DNA of 64,000 bases from Acidovorax sp. NCPPB 3576 (GTDB lineage: Bacteria; Pseudomonadota; Gammaproteobacteria; Burkholderiales; Burkholderiaceae_C): assembly GCF_028473605.1 (NCBI RefSeq), contig NZ_CP097267.1, forward strand, positions 562,501 to 626,500, read 5' to 3'. Below the pieces are notes generated by a model. The model was given only the letters and a program-made list of their open reading frames with translations, was not told the origin of the DNA and searched no databases. A program made the translations under genes and the position numbers. Below, piece by piece: positions 38,404-50,839 of the stretch (position 1 is its first letter; each line of letters starts with the position of its first letter).

Positions 38404-40431
38404 ATGTTCACGAAGATTTTGATTGCCAACCGCGGTGAAATCGCCTGCCGCGTGGCCGCGACCGCACGTCGCCTGGGCGTGAAGACCGTGGCTGTGTATT
38501 CCGATGCCGACGCCGGCGCCAAGCACGTCGCCGCATGCGACGAGGCCGTGCACATCGGCGGCAGCTCGCCCAAGGACAGCTACCTGCAGTGGCAGCGCAT
38601 CATCGACGCGGCCCGGGCCACGGGCGCGCAGGCCGTGCACCCCGGCTACGGATTTCTGTCGGAGAACGAGGAGTTCGCCCAGGCCTGTGCCGATGCCGGG
38701 CTGGTCTTCATCGGCCCGCCCCCGTCCGCCATCCAGGCCATGGGCCTGAAGGCCGAGTCCAAGCAGCTCATGGAAAAGGCCGGCGTGCCCCTGGTGCCCG
38801 GCTACCACGGGGCCGACCAGGACCCCGCGCTGCTGCAGCGCGAGGCCGACCGCATCGGCTACCCCGTGCTCATCAAGGCCAGCGCGGGCGGCGGCGGCAA
38901 GGGCATGCGCGCGGTGGACCGGTCGGAAGACTTCGCCGCCGCCCTGGCGTCGTGCCAGCGCGAGGCCATCAACAGCTTCGGCGACGACGCGGTACTCATC
39001 GAGAAATACGTGCAGCGCCCGCGCCACATCGAAATCCAGGTGTTCGGCGACACCCTGGGCAACTGCGTGTACCTGTTCGAGCGCGACTGCTCGGTGCAGC
39101 GGCGCCACCAGAAGGTGCTGGAAGAGGCCCCGGCCCCCGGCATGACCCCGGCCATGCGCGCCGAGATGGGCAACGCCGCGGTGGCCGCTGCACGCGCGGT
39201 GAACTACGTGGGCGCGGGCACGGTGGAATTCATCGTGGAGCAGCGGGCCGATGGGTCCATGGACTTCTTCTTCATGGAGATGAACACCCGCTTGCAGGTG
39301 GAGCACCCGGTGACCGAGGCCATCACCGGCCAGGACCTGGTGGAGTGGCAACTGCGCGTGGCCTGCGGCGAGCCGTTGCCGCTGGCGCAGGACCAGTTGC
39401 GCATCGGCGGCCATGCCATCGAGGCGCGCATCTGCGCCGAGAACCCCGACAACCAATTCCTGCCCGCCACCGGCACGCTGCAGGTGTACCGCAAGCCCGC
39501 GGCCACCAGTTTCGAGCGCGCGCCACTGGATGGCGCCGCCGCCGGTATGCGGATCGATGACGGCGTGCGCGAGGGCGATGCCATCAGCCCGTTCTACGAC
39601 TCGATGATCGCCAAGCTCATCGTGCACGGCGACACGCGCGAGCAGGCGCTGGCGCGGCTCGACGAGGCGCTGGCGCAGACCCGCATCGTGGGCCTGTCCA
39701 CCAACGTGCAGTTCCTGCGCCGCGTGGCCCGCACCGACTCGTTCGTGCAGGCCGATCTGGACACGGCGCTGATCCCGCGCGAGCAGGCCGTGCTGTTCCA
39801 CCAGGAGCCGGTGGGCCTGCCGCTGGCCGCGGCGGCAGCGGTGGCCCGGACGCTGCAGCGCGAGCGCGCCACGGAAGGCGCCGACCCGTTCAGCCGCCGC
39901 GACGGCTGGCAATCGCACGGCGTGACGCGCCGCCGGTTCGCGTTCGAATTCGGCGGCCAGCCCGCCGATGCCTGGCTCACCTACGGACCGGGCGGCGCGA
40001 TGGAACTGGCGGTGGGCGAGGGCGAGGCTGCCGTGGCCGGGCCGCTGGCCTTCACCGCCGATGGCGAGGGCCTGGACCTGCACTTCGCCGGCCAGCGCAC
40101 GCGCGCCGTGGTGCATGCCCAGGGCGAGACCGACCACGTCTTCACGCCGCGCGGCGCCACGCAGATCGTCGCCATCGATCTGCTGGCCCACGCGGGCGAG
40201 GCGCAGTCCGAGGGCGGGCGCCTGACCGCGCCCATGCCCGGCAAGGTGGTGTCGTTCGCCGTGAAAGCGGGCGATGCCGTGACCAAGGGCCAGGCCCTGG
40301 CCGTGATGGAGGCCATGAAGATGGAACACACCATCGCCGCGCCCGTGGACGGCACGGTGCAGGAACTGCTCTATGCGCCGGGCGACCAGGTGACGGAAGG
40401 CGCCGAGCTGCTCAAGCTCTCGCCCGCGTGA
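38404..40431 (+). CDS. liuD: Methylcrotonyl-CoA carboxylase, biotin-containing (alpha) subunit
   Basis: A 675-residue protein: biotin carboxylase N-domain (MFTKILIANRGEIACR), ATP-grasp with KASAGGGGKGMR and EMNTRLQVEHPVTEA, BC C-domain, a linker domain, and a C-terminal biotinyl domain with biotin-attachment K639 in EAMKMEH. It carboxylates biotin with ATP and bicarbonate and works in a complex with LiuB. All key residues are present and the length is normal. Confidence 0.97.
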   Translation: MFTKILIANRGEIACRVAATARRLGVKTVAVYSDADAGAKHVAACDEAVHIGGSSPKDSYLQWQRIIDAARATGAQAVHPGYGFLSENEEFAQACADAGLVFIGPPPSAIQAMGLKAESKQLMEKAGVPLVPGYHGADQDPALLQREADRIGYPVLIKASAGGGGKGMRAVDRSEDFAAALASCQREAINSFGDDAVLIEKYVQRPRHIEIQVFGDTLGNCVYLFERDCSVQRRHQKVLEEAPAPGMTPAMRAEMGNAAVAAARAVNYVGAGTVEFIVEQRADGSMDFFFMEMNTRLQVEHPVTEAITGQDLVEWQLRVACGEPLPLAQDQLRIGGHAIEARICAENPDNQFLPATGTLQVYRKPAATSFERAPLDGAAAGMRIDDGVREGDAISPFYDSMIAKLIVHGDTREQALARLDEALAQTRIVGLSTNVQFLRRVARTDSFVQADLDTALIPREQAVLFHQEPVGLPLAAAAAVARTLQRERATEGADPFSRRDGWQSHGVTRRRFAFEFGGQPADAWLTYGPGGAMELAVGEGEAAVAGPLAFTADGEGLDLHFAGQRTRAVVHAQGETDHVFTPRGATQIVAIDLLAHAGEAQSEGGRLTAPMPGKVVSFAVKAGDAVTKGQALAVMEAMKMEHTIAAPVDGTVQELLYAPGDQVTEGAELLKLSPA

Positions 40432-40468
40432 CAGCGCGCAGCCCCCAGGCGCGATACGCTCCCAGGCC

Positions 40469-41389
40469 ATGAACATCACCTTCTGCTGTACGAACACCAA
40501 GGCCGAGCCCTGGCTGCAGGGCCTGCAGGCCGCGCTGCCCGGGGCGCACATCACCGTCTGGCAACCGGGCGCCCCCCCGGCCGATTTCGCCGTGGTCTGG
40601 GCGCCGCCCCAGCAGTTCATGGACGAGCAGGCCGGCATCCAGGCGCTCTTCAACATCGGCGCGGGCGTGGATGCGCTGCTGGCCCTGCGCCTGCCGCCCG
40701 GCGCGCAGGTGGTGCGGCTGGACGATGCCGGCATGGCCGTGCAGATGGCCGAATACGTGTGCCACGCGGTGGTGCGGCACTTTCGCGAGTTCGAAGCCTA
40801 CGAGGCCGACATGCGCGCCGGGGGCTGGGCCTACCGCCGGCCGCGCCTGCGCAGCGACTTCTCCGTCGGCGTCATGGGCCTGGGGGTGCTGGGCGAGCGC
40901 GTGGCCAAGGCGCTGGCGCATTTCGAGTTCCCGGTGAACGGCTGGAGCCGCTCGCCCAAGGCCGTGGAGGGCGTGCGGGCCTTTCATGGCGCGGCGGGAT
41001 TCGACGGCTTCCTGGCCGCCAGCCGCGTGCTGGTGAACCTGCTGCCGCTCACGCCCGACACGCAGGACATCATGAACCGCGACACGCTCTCGCGCCTGCA
41101 GCCGGGCGGCTATGTCGTCAACGTGGCGCGCGGCGCGCACCTGGTCGAAGACGACCTGATCGCCCTCATCGACGCGGGCCATCTGGCCGGGGCCACGCTC
41201 GACGTGTTCCGCACCGAGCCGTTGCCTGCCGACCACCCGCTGCGCACGCACCCCCGCATCACGACCACGCCCCACACCTCCGCCCGCACGCTGCGCGAAG
41301 AAAGCATCGCCCAGATCGCGCGCAAGATCGCCGCCATGCAGCGCGGCGAGCCGGTGGCCGGCATCGTGGACCCCCGGCGCGGCTACTAG
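40469..41389 (+). CDS. D-2-hydroxyacid dehydrogenase (glyoxylate/hydroxypyruvate reductase A-like)
   Basis: A 306-residue NAD(P)-dependent enzyme of the 2-hydroxyacid dehydrogenase family: Rossmann motif GLGVLGERVAKAL, catalytic Arg in NVARGAHL, Glu in RTEPLPADHPL, and His in TTPHTSARTL. Sequence order and length match GhrA. It probably reduces glyoxylate or hydroxypyruvate. It lies between liuD and liuE but its link to leucine breakdown is unclear. Confidence 0.9.
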   Translation: MNITFCCTNTKAEPWLQGLQAALPGAHITVWQPGAPPADFAVVWAPPQQFMDEQAGIQALFNIGAGVDALLALRLPPGAQVVRLDDAGMAVQMAEYVCHAVVRHFREFEAYEADMRAGGWAYRRPRLRSDFSVGVMGLGVLGERVAKALAHFEFPVNGWSRSPKAVEGVRAFHGAAGFDGFLAASRVLVNLLPLTPDTQDIMNRDTLSRLQPGGYVVNVARGAHLVEDDLIALIDAGHLAGATLDVFRTEPLPADHPLRTHPRITTTPHTSARTLREESIAQIARKIAAMQRGEPVAGIVDPRRGY

Positions 41390-41431
41390 GCCACGGGCGC
41401 CGCCCCGCATTCATCACCGCAGGATTTCCCC

Positions 41432-42346
41432 ATGAGCAGCAGCATTCCTTCCCGCGTCAAACTCGTCGATGTCGGCCCGCGCGACGGCCTTCAGAACGAA
41501 AAGTCTCCCGTGCCCGCCGCGGTCAAGATCGGCCTCGTGCACCGCCTGCAGGCGGCAGGCCTCACGGAGATCGAGGTCACCAGCTTCGTCTCGCCCAAGT
41601 GGGTGCCCCAGATGGCGGACAACGTGGAGGTGATGGCGGGCATCGAGCGCCAGCCCGGCGTGCGCTATTCGGTGCTCACCCCCAACCTCAAGGGCTACGA
41701 TGCCGCCGTGCCCACGCGGCCCGACGAGATCGTCGTTTTCGGTTCGGCCAGCGAGGCCTTCAGCCAGAAGAACATCAACTGCAGCATCGCCGAGAGCATC
41801 GAGCGTTTCGCGCCCGTGGTCGAGGCGGCGCGCGCGGCGGGCATTGCCGTGCGCGGCGCCATGAGCTGCACCGTGGGCTGCCCCTACGAGGGCGAGGTGG
41901 CGCCCGAACGCGTGGCGTACCTGGCCGGCCTGATGAAGCAGATCGGCGTGCAGCATGTGGGCGTGGCCGACACCATCGGCGTGGGCACCCCGCGCAAGGT
42001 GCAGCGCGCCATGGAGGCCACCTTGCAGCACTACGGCATCGATGCCGTATCGGGCCACTTCCACGACACCTACGGGCAGGCGCTGGCCAACACGCTGGCC
42101 TCGCTGGAGATGGGCGTGTGGCAGTACGACACCTCGGTGGCGGGCCTGGGCGGCTGCCCCTACGCCAAGGGCGCCACGGGCAACGTGGCGACCGAAGACG
42201 TGGTGTACATGCTGCACGGCATGGGCATCGACACGGGCATCGACCTGGACGCGCTCATCGATGCGGGCGCGTACATCAGCGATTTCCTGGGCCGGCCGTC
42301 CAACTCGCGCGCCGCCAAGGCGCTGCTGACCAAGCGCCTGGGCTGA
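41432..42346 (+). CDS. liuE: Hydroxymethylglutaryl-CoA lyase
   Basis: A 304-residue TIM-barrel lyase that splits HMG-CoA to acetoacetate and acetyl-CoA, the last liu step. The N-terminal VKLVDVGPRDGLQNEKSPVP holds the metal-binding Asp and the catalytic Arg; HFHDTYGQALAN gives the metal-ligand histidines; GGLGGCPYAKGATGNVATED carries the active-site Cys of the glycine-rich loop. Normal length. Last gene of the liu block. Confidence 0.96.
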   Translation: MSSSIPSRVKLVDVGPRDGLQNEKSPVPAAVKIGLVHRLQAAGLTEIEVTSFVSPKWVPQMADNVEVMAGIERQPGVRYSVLTPNLKGYDAAVPTRPDEIVVFGSASEAFSQKNINCSIAESIERFAPVVEAARAAGIAVRGAMSCTVGCPYEGEVAPERVAYLAGLMKQIGVQHVGVADTIGVGTPRKVQRAMEATLQHYGIDAVSGHFHDTYGQALANTLASLEMGVWQYDTSVAGLGGCPYAKGATGNVATEDVVYMLHGMGIDTGIDLDALIDAGAYISDFLGRPSNSRAAKALLTKRLG

Positions 42347-42376
42347 GGCCGCGCAGGGCCTGGGCGCTGGGTGCGG

Positions 42377-43324
42377 TCAGCCTCCGGGCAGCGGCGCGGC
42401 CACGCTCTGCAGCTGCTCCTTGAGGTGCATGAGGAACGACTGCGCGGCGCGTGACAGCGTGCGGCCCATGAGGGTCTGCACCTCGATGTTGCGCAGGTCC
42501 AGCCCGCGGTCGCGCAGGCGCACGCAGGCCATCTCCTCGCGCTCGATCTGGTAGCGCATGGTGATCTCGCCAGAGATGGACACGCCCTCGGGCTCGTGCT
42601 TGACGAACCCGAACAGGCTGGCGATGTAGTTGCTGGTGAGCACCGGGTCGATCTGCACCTTCTGGCGGCTGCACGCGATGTCGAACAGCTGCCGCACGGT
42701 GGTGTCCATTTCGGGCAGCGCCACGGGGTAGTTCTGCAGCTGCGACAAGCTGACCTGCTGAAAGCGCGTCAGCGGATGGCCGCGCTGCACCACGGCCAGC
42801 ACGGGCGAGGGCTGCAGCAGCTCGATGCGGATGTCCTTTTCGGCGCTGCGGCTCATGGTGATGCCGATGTCCGCATCGCCCAGCAGCACGCGGCGCGTGC
42901 TTTCGGCCGGCGGGAACACCCCCAGGTGGAACTGGATGCCCGGGTGCCGCCGCCGGAAATCGCTGATGAGCCGGGGCAGGAATTCCAGCGCGAAGCCCTC
43001 CGACGAGGCCAGGCGCACCCGCCCGCGCTCCATGCCCTGCAGCGCCTGCATTTCGTGCACCACGCGCTCTGCGTCGTGCGCGGACTTCTGTGCATGCACC
43101 GCCAGCAGCTCGCCCGCCGCACTGGGCACCATGCCGCGCGCATGGCGGTCGAACAGCGTCGCGCCCAGCAGGTCTTCCAGGTGCGCGATGTGGCGGCTGA
43201 TGGCCGAGCCCGCCACGTTCAGCCGCTGCGAGGCCTCGCTGATCGAGCCGCAGCGCACCACCTCCAGGAAGTAGCGCAGGGCCGTGTCCTGCAACTGGCG
43301 GGCGACGATCTGCGAGCGTTTCAT
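42377..43324 (-). CDS. LysR-family transcriptional regulator
   Basis: A 315-residue LysR protein with N-terminal HTH (ALRYFLEVVRCGSISEASQR, then SAISRHIAHLEDLLGATLFD) and a type 2 periplasmic-binding-like effector domain. The start at ATG 43324 is preferred over a longer ORF since the extension (SGNCRSAPRPFAP) is not family-like. Divergent from the ABC transporter operon (182 bases), which it probably regulates. Confidence 0.92.
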   Translation of the reverse strand: MKRSQIVARQLQDTALRYFLEVVRCGSISEASQRLNVAGSAISRHIAHLEDLLGATLFDRHARGMVPSAAGELLAVHAQKSAHDAERVVHEMQALQGMERGRVRLASSEGFALEFLPRLISDFRRRHPGIQFHLGVFPPAESTRRVLLGDADIGITMSRSAEKDIRIELLQPSPVLAVVQRGHPLTRFQQVSLSQLQNYPVALPEMDTTVRQLFDIACSRQKVQIDPVLTSNYIASLFGFVKHEPEGVSISGEITMRYQIEREEMACVRLRDRGLDLRNIEVQTLMGRTLSRAAQSFLMHLKEQLQSVAAPLPGG

Positions 43325-43506
43325 GGCGGGGGCGAAGGGGCGTGGTGCGCTGCGGCAATTCCCGGAGCATAGGCGCAAAGCGCCGGGAGCATTGCCTTTT
43401 TGAGATCGCTCGCCGCGATATTCGGTAATGGCGAAAACGCGTCCGAGGTCCCATTCTTGCTCCCGTTCACTGTGTTTCCTGTTTCATCACGATGAAGGAG
43501 TTCGCA

Positions 43507-45039
43507 ATGGGGCATTTATTCACCCACTGGGTGCGCCGGGGCTGCCTGGCGCTGGGCATGGTGGTTTTCGGGGCCGGCGCGCATGCCGGCAAGGCCAACG
43601 ACACGCTGACCTACGCGTCGGACAACGAGGTCGAGAACGTGAGCCCGTACCACAACAACATGCGCGAGGGCGTCGTGCTCGCCGCCATGGCGTGGGACAC
43701 GCTGCTCTACCGCGACACGAAGACGGGCGAGCTCAAGCCGCAGCTGGCCACCGCCTGGAAGTGGGAGTCGCCCACCGCGCTGCTGGTCACGCTGCGCCAG
43801 GGCGTCACCTTCCACAACGGCGACAAGTTCACGGCCGACGATGTGGCCTACACCTTCAACGTGGTGACCGGCCCCGACGCCAAGATCGCCACGCGCCAGA
43901 ACACCGACTGGATCAAGGGCGTGGACAAGGTGAGCGACTACGAGGTGCGCATCCACCTCAAGACGCCGTTCCCTGCGGCGCTGGAGTACCTCGCCGGCCC
44001 CACGCCGATCTACCCCGCAGCCTATTTCACCAAGGTGGGGCTGGAAGGCTTCAGCAAGGCGCCGGTGGGCAGCGGCCCCTACAAGATCACCAGCGTCGTG
44101 CCGGGGCAGGGCGTGACCATGGTGAAGAACACCGCCTACTTCAAGGACAGCCCGCTGGGCCAGCCCAAGATCGGCACCGTGAAGTTCACCGTGATCCGCG
44201 ACCCGGAAGCCCGCATGGCCCAGTTGATGACCGGCGCGGTGGACTGGATCTGGCGCGTGCCGGCCGACCAGGCCGATTCGCTCAAGGCGGCGCCCAACCT
44301 CTCGGTGCTGAGCGGCGAGACCATGCGCGTGGGCTTCATCTCCATCAACAACAACGGCACCACCCCCGAGGCCGCGCCCTTCAAGGACCCCCGTGTGCGC
44401 CAGGCGCTCAACTACGCCATCAACCGCAAGGGCCTGGCCGACAGCCTGGTGCGCGGCGGCAGCCAGCCGGTGTATGCGCCGTGCTTTCGCACGCAGTTCG
44501 GCTGCGACACCAGCAAGGTGCAGCAGTACGAATACAACCCGGCCAAGGCCAAGGCGCTGCTGGCCGAGGCGGGCTACCCGAACGGTTTCGACACCGCGCT
44601 GTGGGCCTACCGCGAGCGCGAATACGCCGAAGCGATGATCGGCGACCTGCGCAAGGTCGGCATCCGCGCGCGGCTGCACTTCGTGCAGTACCCGGCGCTG
44701 CGCACCGAACTGCGCGCCGGCCGTGCGCCGCTCACGTTCCAGGCCTGGGGATCGTTCTCGATCAACGACGCTTCGGCCTTCGTGGGCAACTTCTTCAAGG
44801 GCGGCCCGGACGACACCGCCAAGGACCCGCAGGTCATCGCGCTGATGCAGACGGCCGATGCCACGGTGGACAAGGCCGAGCGCAAGGCCAAGTACGCCCA
44901 GGCGCTGCAGCGCATCTCCACCCAGGCCATGTGGGCGCCGCTGTTTTCGTACTCGACCAACTACGCGTTCACCTCGGACCTGAAGTTCGAGGCCCAGCCC
45001 GACGAGCTGCCGCGCTTCTTCCAGGCCAGCTGGAAGTGA
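43507..45039 (+). CDS. ABC transporter periplasmic peptide/opine-binding protein
   Basis: A 510-residue SBP_bac_5-family solute receptor with a signal peptide (LFTHWVRRGCLALGMVVFGA, cleavage AHA-GK near 26). Family blocks present: the early ENVSPYHNN, YAFNVVTGPDAKIATRQN-like segment, NPAKAKALLAEAGYPNGFD. The start is ATG 43507 because AAGGAG (43494-43499) sits seven bases before it; an ATG at 43492 overlaps that site. It delivers a di-/oligopeptide or similar ligand to the permeases that follow. Confidence 0.92.
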   Translation: MGHLFTHWVRRGCLALGMVVFGAGAHAGKANDTLTYASDNEVENVSPYHNNMREGVVLAAMAWDTLLYRDTKTGELKPQLATAWKWESPTALLVTLRQGVTFHNGDKFTADDVAYTFNVVTGPDAKIATRQNTDWIKGVDKVSDYEVRIHLKTPFPAALEYLAGPTPIYPAAYFTKVGLEGFSKAPVGSGPYKITSVVPGQGVTMVKNTAYFKDSPLGQPKIGTVKFTVIRDPEARMAQLMTGAVDWIWRVPADQADSLKAAPNLSVLSGETMRVGFISINNNGTTPEAAPFKDPRVRQALNYAINRKGLADSLVRGGSQPVYAPCFRTQFGCDTSKVQQYEYNPAKAKALLAEAGYPNGFDTALWAYREREYAEAMIGDLRKVGIRARLHFVQYPALRTELRAGRAPLTFQAWGSFSINDASAFVGNFFKGGPDDTAKDPQVIALMQTADATVDKAERKAKYAQALQRISTQAMWAPLFSYSTNYAFTSDLKFEAQPDELPRFFQASWK

Positions 45040-45085
45040 CGGCCCCGGCGTTCGTGTCCCTCCCACACCCTCGCGGGCCCCTGCC

Positions 45086-46003
45086 ATGCTGATCTACATC
45101 TTTCGCCGCCTGCTGGTGGCGCTGAGCGTCATGCTGACCGTGGCGGTCGTCAGCTTCATGCTGCTGCACCTCTCGGGCGATCTGGCCACCGCCATCGCGG
45201 GGCCGGAATCGAGCGCCGCCGACGTGGAGAAGATCCGCGTGCAGTACGGCCTGGACCGCCCCATCGTGGAGCAGTTCTTCGACTGGCTGGGTGCGGCGGC
45301 GCGGCTGGATTTCGGGCGGTCGTTCTATTTCCAGAACACCGTCATGGAGCTGGTCGGCGAGCGCCTGCCCATCACGCTCAAGCTCGGCGGCGTGGCGCTG
45401 CTGCTGGCCGTGGCCGTGGCCATTCCTTTGGGTGTACTGGCCGCGCTCTACCGCGACACCTGGATCGACCGCCTGGCGCTGATGGTGGCGGTGGTGGGCC
45501 AGGCCATGCCGACCTTCTGGTTCGCGCTCACGCTGGTGCTGCTGTTCGCCGTGGGCCTGAAATGGCTGCCGGTGGCGGGCAACACGAGCTGGCAGCATTT
45601 CGTGCTGCCGGCGGTGGCCCTGGGCTACTACGCCATGCCGGCCATGATGCGGCTCACGCGGGCCGGCATGCTGGACGTGCTGGGCGCGGACTACATCCGC
45701 ACCGCGCGCGCCAAGGGCCTGAGCCGCTCGCGCGTGGTGTTCAAGCACGCGCTGCGCAACGCCATCATTCCGGTGGTGGCGCTGGCCGCCGTGGAGCTGG
45801 GCTTCATGCTCGGCGGCTCGGTGGTGATCGAGTCGGTGTATTCCATGCAGGGGCTGGGGCAGCTCGCCTGGGACTCCATCGCGCGCAACGACTACCCCGT
45901 GGTGCAGGCCGTGGTGCTGATCATCGCGGTGTTCTACATCGCGCTCACCTTCCTGGCCGATGTGCTCAACGCCGCGCTCGACCCGCGCATGCGCACCCGC
46001 TGA
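45086..46003 (+). CDS. ABC transporter permease, DppB/OppB-like
   Basis: A 305-residue inner-membrane permease with six transmembrane segments, N-terminal [20 protein letters not shown] and the EAA loop [20 protein letters not shown], which docks with the ATPases. Second gene of the transporter operon, 46 bases after the receptor gene. Confidence 0.93.
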   Translation: MLIYIFRRLLVALSVMLTVAVVSFMLLHLSGDLATAIAGPESSAADVEKIRVQYGLDRPIVEQFFDWLGAAARLDFGRSFYFQNTVMELVGERLPITLKLGGVALLLAVAVAIPLGVLAALYRDTWIDRLALMVAVVGQAMPTFWFALTLVLLFAVGLKWLPVAGNTSWQHFVLPAVALGYYAMPAMMRLTRAGMLDVLGADYIRTARAKGLSRSRVVFKHALRNAIIPVVALAAVELGFMLGGSVVIESVYSMQGLGQLAWDSIARNDYPVVQAVVLIIAVFYIALTFLADVLNAALDPRMRTR

Positions 46004-46025
46004 CATCGCTGCACCGGAGACTGCC

Positions 46026-46943
46026 ATGACCGCTTCCACCACCCTTTCCTCCCCCGGCGCGGCGGCCACCCTGGCCCTGCCGTCGCCACCGGCCTGGCGC
46101 CGCTGGCTGCGCCGCGTGCTGGGCCAGCGCGGCCTGGTGCTTGGCGCCATCGTGCTCGTGCTGACCCTGGTGGCCGCGCTGCTGGCCCCCTGGATCAGCC
46201 CGCACGACCCCTACGCGCAGGACGTGACCCAGCGCCTCATTCCGCCCGTCTGGCACGCCAAAGGCAGCTGGGAGCACGTGCTGGGCACCGACAAGCTCGG
46301 CCGCGACTACCTGAGCCGCCTCATCTACGGCGCCCGCGTGTCGCTGCTGATCGGCGTGGTCACGGCGCTCATCGCCGGGGCCATCGGCACCACGCTGGGC
46401 GTGCTGGCCGGCTACTTCGGCGGCCGGGTGGATGCGGTCATCAGCTACATCATCACCACGCGCCTGGCCATGCCGGTGGTGCTGGTGGCGCTGGCCATGG
46501 CTTCGCTCGTGGGCGGCTCGCTGCAGGTGGTGATCGTGCTGCTGGGCTTGCTGCTGTGGGACCGCTTCGCCATCGTGACCCGCTCGGCCACGCAGCAGCT
46601 GCGCGATGCCGAGTTCATCGCCGCGGCCAAGGCGCTGGGCGCCTCCACGCCATACATCCTGGTGCGCGAGCTGCTGCCCAACCTGATGAGCGCGCTCACC
46701 GTGGTGGCCACGCTGGAGATGGCGCACGCCATCCTGCTCGAATCGACCCTGTCGTTCCTGGGCCTGGGCGTGCAGCCGCCCACGCCGTCGTGGGGTCTGA
46801 TGGTGGCCGAGGGCAAGGCCTACATGTTCTTCCAGCCCTGGGTGATCCTGATCCCCGGCGTGGTGCTGGCCGTGCTGGTGCTGGCCATCAACCTGGTGGG
46901 CGACGGCATCCGCGACCTCACGGCCCCCGATGGCCGGAACTGA
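46026..46943 (+). CDS. ABC transporter permease, DppC/OppC-like
   Basis: A 305-residue permease with an N-terminal cytoplasmic tail, six transmembrane segments, the typical [11 protein letters not shown] and [20 protein letters not shown] stretches, and the EAA loop [20 protein letters not shown]. It forms the heterodimeric channel with the preceding permease. ATG 46026 is preceded by CGGAGA. Confidence 0.93.
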   Translation: MTASTTLSSPGAAATLALPSPPAWRRWLRRVLGQRGLVLGAIVLVLTLVAALLAPWISPHDPYAQDVTQRLIPPVWHAKGSWEHVLGTDKLGRDYLSRLIYGARVSLLIGVVTALIAGAIGTTLGVLAGYFGGRVDAVISYIITTRLAMPVVLVALAMASLVGGSLQVVIVLLGLLLWDRFAIVTRSATQQLRDAEFIAAAKALGASTPYILVRELLPNLMSALTVVATLEMAHAILLESTLSFLGLGVQPPTPSWGLMVAEGKAYMFFQPWVILIPGVVLAVLVLAINLVGDGIRDLTAPDGRN

Positions 46944-46956
46944 AAGGCAAACACCC

Positions 46957-48791
<1,835 letters not shown>

Positions 48792-48840
48792 ACGGCTGCG
48801 CGCCCCTTCACTTCGTTCCACCCACCCGAGGACCTTTCCC

Positions 48841-50250
48841 ATGAGCCGTGACCAAGCCATTGCCCAGACGCTGGCCTGCTTCGACGACGGGCGCTTTCAG
48901 CAGACGCTGGCGCGCCGCGTCGCCTTCCGTACCGAAAGCCAGGACGCCGCCAGCGGCCCCATCCTGCACGCCTACCTGACCGAAGAGATGGTGCCGCAGC
49001 TGCAGACGCTGGGCTTCGCCTGCCGCGTGGTGGACAACCCGGTGCCGGGCAAGAGCCCCTTCCTGCTGGCCGAGCGCACCGAAGAGGGCGCGGCCTTCAC
49101 GATGCTGACCTACGGCCATGGCGACGTGGTGCGCGGCTACGACGCGCAATGGCGCGCGGGGCTCAAGCCGTGGGAGATCGTGGTGGAGGGCAACCGCTGG
49201 TACGGCCGCGGCACGGCCGACAACAAGGGCCAGCACACCATCAACCTCACCGCGCTGGAGCAGGTGCTGGCGGTGCGCGGCGGCCGCCTGGGCTACAACG
49301 TCAAGATCATCCTGGAGATGGGCGAGGAAGACGGCTCGCCGGGCCTGAACGCCGTGTGCGCGAACGAGCGCGAAGCGCTCGCAGCCGACCTGTTCATCGC
49401 CTCCGACGGGCCCCGGGTGTCCGCCTCGCGCGCCACCCTGTTCCTGGGCTCGCGCGGCGTCTTCAACTTCGACCTGCACGTGAAACTGCGCGACGGCGGC
49501 CACCACTCGGGCAACTGGGGCGGCCTGTTGCGCAACCCGGGCATCCGGCTGGCGCATGCCATCGCCAGCCTGGTGGACGAGCGGGGCCGCATCCAGGTGC
49601 CGGGCCTGCGCCCCACCGAGCTGCCTGCCAGCGTGCGCGAGGCGCTGCGCGACATCGACGTGGGCGGCGGCCCTCATGATCCCGAGATCGACCCGGACTG
49701 GGGCGAGCCCGGCCTGACCCCGTCCGAGCGAGTGATCGGCTGGAACAGCCTGGAGGTGCTGGCCTTCACCACCGGCAACCCGGCCATGCCGGTACATGCC
49801 ATTCCCGCCGAGGCGCGCGCGCACTGCCACATGCGCTACGTGGTGGGCTGCGACCCCACGGCGTTCCTGGACCACATCCGCGAGCATCTGCAGGCCCGCG
49901 GCTTCACCGACGTGGAGGTGCGCGGCACCGACGTGCACATGGCCGCCACCCGGCTGGACCCGGACGACGCCTGGGTGCGCTGGGGCCTGGCCTCCATCGA
50001 GCGCTCCACCGGCCGGCGCCCGGCGCTGCTGCCCAACCTGGGCGGCTCGCTGCCCAACGACGTGTTCTCCGAGACGCTGGGCCTGCCCACGCTGTGGGTG
50101 CCGCACTCGTATCCGGCCTGTTCGCAGCACGCGCCCAACGAACACATCCTGGCGGACGTCACGCGCGAATCGTTGCAGATCATGGCCGGCCTGTTCTGGG
50201 ATCTGGCGGAGCAGGGGCCCGGGGTGCACCAGGACCGCGCGGCGGCTTGA
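48841..50250 (+). CDS. M20-family metallopeptidase/amidohydrolase
   Basis: A 469-residue zinc enzyme. First metal site LTYGHGDVV, bridging Asp in GRGTADNKGQHT, catalytic Glu pair in EMGEEDGSPGL, and the dimerisation domain with GGHHSGNWGG. M20 enzymes split dipeptides, N-acyl or carbamoyl amino acids. Coming 49 bases after the transporter ATPases, it most likely hydrolyses the imported substrate in the cytoplasm. Confidence 0.92.
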   Translation: MSRDQAIAQTLACFDDGRFQQTLARRVAFRTESQDAASGPILHAYLTEEMVPQLQTLGFACRVVDNPVPGKSPFLLAERTEEGAAFTMLTYGHGDVVRGYDAQWRAGLKPWEIVVEGNRWYGRGTADNKGQHTINLTALEQVLAVRGGRLGYNVKIILEMGEEDGSPGLNAVCANEREALAADLFIASDGPRVSASRATLFLGSRGVFNFDLHVKLRDGGHHSGNWGGLLRNPGIRLAHAIASLVDERGRIQVPGLRPTELPASVREALRDIDVGGGPHDPEIDPDWGEPGLTPSERVIGWNSLEVLAFTTGNPAMPVHAIPAEARAHCHMRYVVGCDPTAFLDHIREHLQARGFTDVEVRGTDVHMAATRLDPDDAWVRWGLASIERSTGRRPALLPNLGGSLPNDVFSETLGLPTLWVPHSYPACSQHAPNEHILADVTRESLQIMAGLFWDLAEQGPGVHQDRAAA

Positions 50251-50332
50251 AGGCCGAAGGGCTGCGCGCTGGGTCCGCCATCGCTAAGATTCACGGCTTT
50301 GGACCACCGGCCTTCCGGCCTTGAGACACCCC

Positions 50333-50839
50333 ATGTGCGCAGCCGAACTCATTCCCCTTCCCGAAGGCGTCCAGCGCGTGGCCGCCACGCTGCAGTCGCT
50401 GGGCCATCCGCACATGCCGCGCATGCTCGACGACGCGGCGCGCACCGCCCAGCAGGCGGCCGACGGCCTGGGCATCCTGGTCGGCCAGGTGGCCAAGAGC
50501 ATCATCTTCCGGCGCAAGAGCGACGATGCGGCCGTGCTGGTCGTCACCTCGGGCGACCGGCGCGTGGATGAAAAGAAGGTCGAGGCCCACGTCGGCAAGA
50601 TCGGCCGGGCCGATGCCGAGTTCGTCAAGGCGCGCACGGGCTTCTCGATCGGCGGTGTGTCCCCCGTGGGCCACGCCACGCCGCCGGTCACGCTGATCGA
50701 CCGCGAGTTGTTCCGCTTCGAGGAGATCTGGGCCGCGGCTGGCCACCCGCACAGCGTGTTCGCGCTGCGCCCGCAGGACCTGGAAAAGCTCACCAGCGCG
50801 CCCGTGGTCGATGTGGTGCAAGCGCCAGTCGAATCATGA
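50333..50839 (+). CDS. YbaK/aminoacyl-tRNA deacylase domain protein
   Basis: A 168-residue YbaK/ProX-type protein: GQVAKSIIFRRKSDDAAVLV core, the Lys of VAKS, and GFSIGGVSPVGH near 112-123. Family members remove mischarged amino acids from tRNA(Pro) or similar. The ATG at 50333 is used over a TTG twelve bases upstream. Overlaps the next gene by ATGA. Confidence 0.9.
   Translation: MCAAELIPLPEGVQRVAATLQSLGHPHMPRMLDDAARTAQQAADGLGILVGQVAKSIIFRRKSDDAAVLVVTSGDRRVDEKKVEAHVGKIGRADAEFVKARTGFSIGGVSPVGHATPPVTLIDRELFRFEEIWAAAGHPHSVFALRPQDLEKLTSAPVVDVVQAPVES

Noticed and set aside
37402..40734. 1110-codon minus-strand frame opposite liuC/DUF4126/liuD
   Set aside because: Antisense shadow; low-complexity composition and no start context.
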